Assembly (NCBI GenBank): GCA_021399445.1
Contig: JAJTUQ010000003.1
Span: forward strand, 7,502,001 to 7,566,000
DNA: 64,000 nucleotides
Source of the DNA: Xylogone sp. PMI_703
Taxonomy: Eukaryota; Ascomycota; Leotiomycetes
Direction of reading: 5' to 3'
In this document: piece by piece, positions 57,438-64,000 of the stretch
Numbering within the stretch: position 1 is the first letter of the stretch
Layout of the letters: every line of letters begins with the position of its first letter
Made by a program: the position numbers and the translations under genes
Notes under the pieces: model-generated
Databases searched by the model: none
The model's input: the letters and a program-made list of their open reading frames with translations, nothing else
What the model was told of the DNA's origin: nothing

Positions 57438-60409
57438 TTAGTTAGAGAGTTTCAAGCGTTTATTGCCCCTCCTTGCTGAAATACTTGATGGTCTGGATCC
57501 TTCATCCAGTTCCATACTTTGATTTGGTATCTCAGGACGAGCAAGCCCCTCTCGCTCTTGTGACGTAAGCATGCCAGAATAATGTTCGTGACATGCAAGT
57601 GTAGTTGGGTGATCCCGTCCAAGCACAGTGCTATAACCAGCACATGCCCTTTTATACAGAGTAGCAGATTCCTCGTAACGCTGCCAATCTGCAAGGAGAT
57701 AAGCAAGGTTGTATACGCTCATCAGCGTCTCTGGATGCTCAAGCCCAAGCACTTCCTCTCTCCGTGCTAGCGTCTGCCTGTTCATCGATTCTGCCTCTTC
57801 GTACTTGCCTTGATTGTTTAGCACTCTTGCTAAAATGCTCATGCTCGTCAGCGTGTTTGGATGCTCAAGCCCAAGCACCTTTTCACACTGTGCTAATTCT
57901 TGTCTCTGTATCAATTCCGCCTCTTCGTACTTGCCTTGATGGTTTAGCACTCTTGCCAAAATGCTCATACTCGCCAGCGTATTTGGATGCTCAGGCCCAA
58001 GTACCTTTTCACACTGTGCCAGCGTCTGCCTGTGCATCGATTCTGTTTCCCCGTACTTGCCTTGCCCGGATAGCACAAGTGCTAACACACCCATGCTCGT
58101 CAGTGTTTCTTGATGCTCTGGCCCAAGCACTTTCTCACTCAGTGTCAGTGTCTGCCGTTGCATCATTTCTGCTGCTTGGGACTTTCCCTGGTACCAAAGT
58201 GCTATCCCCACTTGATTCATAGTTATAATTGTATGATGATGTTCTTTCCCCAACCTCCTTTCTTGTAACAAGAGGGCTTGTCGGAGCGTCTTCTCTGCTG
58301 TTGAATATTGCCCTAGGCTTGCTTGACATAGCCCTATCCGATATAAAAGCGAAGCTCTAGCTATTTCGTCCAGCTTCTTGTCTAATCTGGCTACATGGAT
58401 TGCGTGAGGGAGGTATGTCGTCCATGCTTCCTTCCTCTCATGCCCACCGTATGGGATCAGCTCCTCGAGTCGCGTCGCTGCTTTAGCTGTCCAGCTTGGC
58501 AGCTCACCGTGTCTATCCAACCACCATTCCGATGCCATGTGGACCAGTCGGTGCATATCAAAAAACTTCTCACTTTCTAGCTCTTGCACACCCTGTTGGT
58601 GTTCCGTGATAAATGCATATCCTTTCAAGGTCCCGACCGCTTTAGCTCGTCGTATCAGGGAGCCTCCAGGAGGCAACAGCGACTGGGGAATGTTGATGCG
58701 ATCAATACACGCCATAAATGAAAGATACTCTGCAGCAAGTGGATCTTGCTTTCGTATTTGATCGAACGAGATATGCCATGTTTTTGCAATTGTGCTTTCC
58801 ATCTCCCGGTATCTGCTGGAATCTTCAAAATGCTCACCAAAGAGCTCAGCCTCGGCACCTGGGTTTCGGAACATTGAAATATATTCGAATACTGATATAT
58901 CATTATTATTCATAAAAGCAGCTGCCTGTACAATAGCAAGTGGCAGATAGGCAAGCATCTTTAGTAATTCGTTAACAACTTCTTTGTCATAAAGCAATGC
59001 TGAATTCGATATTCGCTGTTTCAGCAGTTGCTGAGCCTCTGCTTCGCTCATATCATTGAGCTTTAACATATTACTTGGAGTTAAATCCCCGGCGACTTTT
59101 CTGCTTTGTGTAGTGAAGAGAATCTTACCTTGAGGGCCAGATGGGAGATAGTCACGAAGTTGACCTGATCCTGGATTACCTCCAGTACTTTTCATAAGGA
59201 CCCCAGGATCATCAGCATTATCAACAATCATCAACCAAGGATTTGCGCTATCCGAACCCAATACATCTTTAACAAGCCGTTTGACATCTGCATTATCATC
59301 GGTAATTCCTTGTATCCGAAGACGGATTCCGATTTCGTGGTACGCAAGCTCAAAACTCTCCTGACTAATGGCTGGCACCCAGAAAACCAGATGTTTATTG
59401 TGCTGGGTTAGTGCACGATATGCAAACTCAAGGGCGAGTGCTGATTTCCCACAACCTCCCAGACCATATATCGTCATACGTCGGTGGCCGTTGGGAAGGA
59501 GGAACTGATCTAGAATTTGAAGCTTATCTTCTCGTCCGACAAAGAGTTCGTTTCGCGGAAAAGGTAAGGACAAGGAGACTATACCTTATTAGTCACACGA
59601 AGATTTGCAAGAATACTACCTTGGACAAGAATACCTGTCAAATCCTGAGGCCTTTCTGTTCCTCGTCCTTCTTGTCTCTTTTGTATTTCATCTCTCAGCC
59701 GTCCAGTTGCATACTCTTCTCCCTCTCCATATATCAGTGGTAGAAATACTCCGAAAATTCCCAGCAAACAATATATTTTATCTTCCTTTAATGTCGTTGT
59801 ACGTTCGGCCGCCCAGCTCATTCGTTCTTCAATGCTAAACGTAGAGAGAGACTGTCCTCTTAATACTTCAATCGGAATCCTGGTAATCTGATTGATTTCC
59901 TGCTCTAACAATATCTTATTACCTAGTAGCTTGCCATTCTTGGAGAAGAACTCAACTGTAGGCGGTGCTAGAAGCTCTTGCAACGTCCAGCCTCGTGTAA
60001 ACCACCGGCTCCGTCGAAAGGCTTCTACCCACGTTATCCGGAAGGCTTGAGCATCAGTGACTTTTGCTGATACCAGGATATCTGACAAGTATACATAGCA
60101 TTTGCTTGCACGCTGATACCAGCGGAACATTGAATTGATAGCTGTATTGAGCTCGTGATTCGTAGATTTGTCGATGCAACAGGTATCCACCCAGGAATAC
60201 TGTAGTCCATCCTCGGCGGCTCTGTCTACACAAAAGCGGATTTTGTCGTAGCCTGTCTTGTCTTTGCCTGTTCCGGACACCAGCTCATTATATGTGACTT
60301 CTTGACCCTCAGTCCAAGTGTGCGAGAGGATGGCATATGGAGGAGGGTTGTCATCGTTGAAAAGAACCAGCTCTAAGTCACCATTTGGCAAACGCTTCAG
60401 CAAGCGCAT
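57438..60409 (-). CDS. HET-NB-ARC-TPR NOD-like receptor
   Basis: Fungal immune/incompatibility receptor of 971 residues: an N-terminal death effector, a nucleotide-controlled switch and a repeat sensor. Exons are 60409-59635 and 59578-57438. The HET domain (1 to about 240) has YAILSHTW, WVDTCCIDKS and FTRGWTLQELLAP. The NB-ARC part has Walker A GLGGCGKSA (297-305), Walker B LMIVDNADD (374-382), FTTQSRK (413-419), LAYLPLA and an MHD-like DMHRLVH (about 599-605). At least six 42-residue TPR repeats span about 668-930. The two halves lie in different frames; the 56-nt intron (GTATTC donor, ACTAAT branch site, TATAG acceptor, phase 1) joins them. A second GTAGTA donor 15 bases downstream has the same phase. 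I chose the ATG that begins MRLLKRLPNGD; ATGs up to 10 codons upstream are possible. Confidence 0.88.
57592..58350 (-). repeat. 126-bp tandem repeats encoding TPR units
   Basis: Within the receptor gene, units with exact 126-bp period start at 57718, 57844, 57970 and 58096, with more diverged copies on both sides. Each encodes a 42-residue TPR with the core GPEHPNTLxSMSILARVL. Adjacent units share long identical tracts separated by diverged tracts. Confidence 0.85.
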
Positions 60410-61841
60410 CATAGCGCTCGCATGCTCTCGCGCGAGCAAACATCAGTCGATTTAACACAAGTGTAATATTGCGATGAGCTAAGGAACACAGTGTAATTGC
60501 AAATATATCTTGACATCTTCAGGTTTTGGGGATATTATAACAGCGATCACATCGAGCAGGCTGCAAAGTGTGCACTTGCAGAGCTCAGCCTCACCGGGTG
60601 CAGAGCTCCCGCGCCAAAGTCAACACGGCTAATTTTGCGACTGTTCTGTGTTTAAGTTGACCAACAGAAGTCGAACTCCTACCTGCTTGCGGTACTAGCT
60701 AGTTGTCATAATGACATAATTAGAATCAACTGGTGACAAGCGCATTCGATGAAGTTGATGGGAGTTGTGGTTGTTCGTCGGCTTGTTGCTCGTCGGATGA
60801 TGACGAGGAGTTGCATTAACCGAACAAAGGGAGCTCTCGTTCAACGATTGTCAGAATCACCAAGTGGAAGAAGAGCAATCACTCAGAATCATCTTAGTAT
60901 ATCAGGCCAGCATCAGTGAAGTTAGACAGCGGAGATAGCAATCCTCATGTTTTCAAGTGCTGATCATCCAGGCTGAATACACCCCAACGGAAGGATTTAA
61001 TTAACTGGGTGACCGCTTCTAAGCAAAACAGACAAATTAGTGACCAGAATTTCCAGCACTTCTAGGCTAAGATTGTGGGATAAAAGCTACACGTATAGCG
61101 TTCAAAAAGGAAGGATATGTACGACGTTCAGCACGCCTCAAACCCCCTATTTCTGGGGATACCCGGATTGCAAGACTACAATGGGCTTTAGAGCATGTTA
61201 ACTGGACAGAAGAGCAATGGTTCAGAGTTCTTTAGACGGATGGGACTTGGGTACGCGGCAGCTCGACGGATCAGCTGTGGAAGTCCGAACTCTTTTGCCA
61301 CTCAGATCATCCTTTTGACCTTGATAATTTCTCTGGTCGTTGGGTTATTGTTTTTTTGTTCGATATGGACGGGTTGCTTGTTGGAGCGTATATAGAATTC
61401 TGCTGCTTCTTGGCCTTGTCTCATGGTGGGAGTGGGCGTTGATAGGTGACAGTGAGGTAAGCAGGTCAAAATTCAACTTGTGGTAGAACATCTTTTCCAC
61501 TGGAAAGATAGGAAGGCGTGAGTTATGCATTCGTATTACTAGCATCAATGTTAACAAAAACCCAAGAGTGGTGTCGAAATTTAATTCTAGTTTCTATCAG
61601 AGGTGGTGCTATATGTCCAAGGTTGAATTCCCGAAGCCGTCCTTAATCGCCACTAAAGCAATGGACAACTCCAATGTGTACCCCCCATGAATCAGACAAA
61701 ACGGATTTATGCAATAAAAATGCCCACTGTTCGAGAGACCACATGAGAAAAGGAACCGAAGAAACAATGAGATGGAAAATTTACACGATCTCTTATGTAC
61801 ATTCAATGGAGACCAGGACTAAAGAAATCGTAAAGAAAGAC
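60410..61841. other. Intergenic, receptor promoter and mS38 3' side
   Basis: Upstream DNA of the receptor and downstream DNA of the mS38 gene. A 66-codon frame (61195-61395) encodes a hydrophobic stretch but has no other support. Nothing else recognised. Confidence 0.35.
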
Positions 61842-63056
61842 TTAAGAACGCTCTAATCGTCGGCGGAGGGTTCTATTTAGAGAGTTAGTTTAGGTGAATG
61901 TTCTTGTACATATATCGTGAAGGATGTCTCACCTTGTCCTCTTCATCAATTTCTTGTACTTGTGCTTCTTCATCTTTAGTTTCCGCTGTCTCTTTACACT
62001 AATGGCAAGCATGCCGGTCTCATCTGCCCTCTGTTCTCGGTACTCTTCATATCGTTCCTGTCGGATATTCATTCGCTCGAGAAAGCGCTTGGGTGTAGCG
62101 GGTGGCTCCTCAACAACAAGTGGCGAACTGTGCGCCATGTAAGTGATATCTCCATTAGCATCGGTAGATTCCTCAATAGTTAGCACTGCAGTATACGTTC
62201 GATGTTGTGGAGACTGCGATTCTGCGGCTTCTGCTCCAGCCGCAAGTGACTCAGGTGTGTCCATTGGTTTCGGAGGTGGCGGTGGGTGGAATGGCTGGTA
62301 CTTGCTTGAAGCTGTGAGGAATTGTGTTGGGAATTGGATGGCTTGGTTTGGAGGGCCATCAAGATGATGTGTCTCTGCTTTCCTGTATGATTCGGCCGTT
62401 ATGGCAGCCCGCAATTCGTCTGTCTCTGGGTTCCATTGGTCTTGCTGGCCTGCTGCTTTGGCATTGCCCGCCGCTAGATCGAGACTTTCGAGAGTATTTG
62501 TGAGAGTGGTGATGACCTCGGACGCTTTGTTGGACTTGATTCGGCTTGTGAAAATTGCTGCAAAAGCTTCATCCGTCACTACTTTGGGGAAATTCTGCGT
62601 AAGGGAAATGGGACGGTGGAGGGAGAAGAAAGCCGAAGCGCAAATCTCTGTGATCTCATTAGGATGCGGCCATTTTCTAGGAGAATATATATAAATCCGC
62701 TTACGATTTGGTGCAATATGCTGTGTACTAGGTACACTAGGAAGGTTGTGCAGTGTCTCGTCCTTCACCCTGGAAGCATAACCTGCAGACTCTTCCTTTG
62801 TCTTCCTTCTGCCTGTTCGACCTGACTTCTTCCCACTCTCTGGTCTCTGTGCCGGAGCTGCCGCAACATCCTGGCCACCGGTTACTCCTTTCGAGCCATC
62901 TGGCGGGCTGGAGGGTTTCGATGACGAGTATCGACGCTGATGGCGGTATTTCAATGCTCGTGATGTCGTCGCTCGTGGTGCTGAAGATGTAATGGAGGTT
63001 GTAACAGGTGTTGACGGGGCCGATATGGCCACTCGCCGCACTGAAGACGAGAACAT
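61842..63056 (-). CDS. Mitochondrial small ribosomal subunit protein mS38 (COX24/AURKAIP1-like)
   Basis: Component of the mitochondrial small ribosomal subunit; yeast Cox24/Mrp38-type proteins support COX1 expression. Exons 63056-61933 and 61872-61842 give 384 residues. The N-terminus is an Arg/Ser-rich mitochondrial presequence (MFSSSVRRVAISAPS, RHQRRYSSS). The middle is poorly conserved. The C-terminal domain is highly basic and diagnostic: MLAISVKRQRKLKMKKHKYKKLMKRT, here quoted only in part, continuing after the 60-nt intron as RTLRRRLERS and stop. The unspliced frame would end at KRTR, losing this tail. Fungal family members often have a long variable region before the short conserved end, as here. 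Confidence 0.87.
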
Positions 63057-63850
63057 TGCGCCTTCAGACGTTGGGAATATACTCCGAGTATGTTGAGATC
63101 CAAGTCGTCACACCTTCGAGGCTTTCTTTGCCGTCTGATTCTCGCGAAACCGGCTGGAGCATAGCCGTGCGCCTGAGGCCCTTGCTCAATCACGTGTCAC
63201 TGCCTTGTGACCCCTGAACGACTTTTGGACCCCTCGTCTGTATGGACCTAAGAGATAAACGATGTAACGATATTGACGTAGGCTTGGGGTTCATATGCAA
63301 AGGCTCATGCTGTTGTTATCTATTACGGAAGGTATTAACATCACCAGACTTGTTGCACGAACTTGGACAAAGGCATGAATGAATTAAATATTACTCTGAC
63401 ATAAAACAGTAGAGATGTGGTCGGCGCAGTGGAACATACGTGGTCAGCAACGTGAGTAAGCTGAGCTTGGTGACATCAAAGAACGCGCAACCAGCCCATT
63501 CCTCTCCAATATGACCAGTTTAACAAGGGATATTTCTCAAACCAGCCCTTTGATACCCTGACATAATCACCACTAACCTGCATGTCATGTTCCCACCAAG
63601 CTTCTGACCTGCTCGTTTGTGTGTGAGAGGCCGCCTCAGGGCGATGCAATCCACAATCCAGAGACAAAGGAAACATGAGTTGATTGGAAATGTAAGTCAG
63701 TATACAGAGTACACAAGGTAACTTCTGTGGTTTGATTTGCCGTAGATCAGAAATGAGGCATAATGTCTGTACCAGAAGCTGGTATTGCTGCTACTTTCAA
63801 TTACCAGAAGGCAACAGTAAGCCTGGCCGGCATTTGCATCGTTTTACCTT
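63057..63850. other. Intergenic, nothing recognised
   Basis: Between the mS38 start and the 3' end of the partial gene at the right edge. No coding or RNA feature recognised. Confidence 0.35.
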
Positions 63851-64000
63851 CTAAGAAGCGTGACGGCTGAAGACAACGTAGAAGATGCCACATGCAACAC
63901 CAATGATAGTGCAAGCAGCCCAGATAGCTGTCAGCCAAAAGGCTACTCTCTTCTGACTTCTTGCAAATCCCTCAATCTTCCCCTTTGTCCACCACACCAT
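63851..64000 (-). CDS. C-terminal end of a membrane protein (partial at right edge)
   Basis: The minus strand is open from the window edge for 49 codons and stops with TAG at 63851-63853. It reads MVWWTKGKIEGFARSQKR, a 20-residue hydrophobic segment rich in Trp, Ala, Ile and Cys, and ends VVFSRHAS. The first Met coincides with the edge, so it may be internal to a longer gene. A single C-terminal membrane anchor with a basic flank is visible. No family recognised; it could be a short chance frame. Confidence 0.4.
   Translation of the reverse strand: MVWWTKGKIEGFARSQKRVAFWLTAIWAACTIIGVACGIFYVVFSRHAS

Noticed and set aside
59579..60439. Separate stand-alone HET gene ending at 59579
   Set aside because: A phase-compatible intron with a branch site joins it to the NB-ARC half, and the second half has no good ATG start of its own.
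61195..61395. Small hydrophobic protein candidate upstream of the receptor
   Set aside because: Single short frame without conserved features; a chance hydrophobic stretch is as likely.

Overview
The window is nuclear DNA of a filamentous ascomycete (Pezizomycotina). Genes carry many short GT-AG introns, mostly 45-200 nt, with CTAAC/CTAAT-like branch sites. The gene set is typical of such fungi: SIN3, class I myosin with TH1-SH3-acidic tail, a HET/NB-ARC/TPR NOD-like receptor, a DUF202 membrane protein and a PA14-containing GH3 glucosidase. The overall flavour resembles Leotiomycetes (Helotiales), but that placement is an inference. All gene models were assembled by hand from reading frames, splice signals and family conservation; no search was run.

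Layout. 1-4834 (-): SIN3 corepressor, 3' end outside the window. 5680-6360 (-): secreted FAS1 protein. 6821-7655 (+): short NAD(P)-binding epimerase-like protein. 7770-9134 (-): DHHC palmitoyltransferase. 10129-11040 (+): glycine-rich protein. 11709-13476 (+): ZRC1/COT1-type zinc transporter. 15121-16550 (-): DUF202 membrane protein with an unusually long intron. 18842-21866 (+): GH3 beta-glucosidase. 23009-25230 (+): Cdc1/Ted1-type metallophosphoesterase. 25231-34206: about 9 kb without a supportable gene, ending in a GC/CT-rich leader. 34207-36178 (+): hexose transporter. 37908-38000 (+): intron-containing tRNA-Val(CAC). 38547-39980 (-): broken UPF1-like helicase relic. 41189-45177 (-): class I myosin. 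46927-48342 (+): DSK2/ubiquilin. 49768-51362 (+): UDP-GlcNAc pyrophosphorylase. 53898-55070 (+): Ser/Gly-rich, probably GPI-anchored protein. 55825-56970 (+): TDG/MUG-type DNA glycosylase. 57438-60409 (-): HET-NB-ARC-TPR receptor with 126-bp near-identical TPR repeats. 61842-63056 (-): mitoribosomal mS38/COX24-like protein. 63851-64000 (-): C-terminal end of a membrane protein entering from the right.

Most genes are single-copy housekeeping functions: chromatin repression, actin-based endocytosis, ubiquitin shuttling, chitin and GPI precursor supply (UAP1), GPI remodelling (Ted1-like), zinc storage and mitochondrial translation. I see no biosynthetic cluster. The accessory-looking parts are the NOD-like receptor, the helicase relic and the 9 kb gene-free interval. 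The most interesting item is the receptor. Its HET effector and NB-ARC-TPR halves lie in different reading frames and are joined by a 56-nt intron, and its sensor repeats show a mosaic pattern typical of repeats homogenised by recombination.
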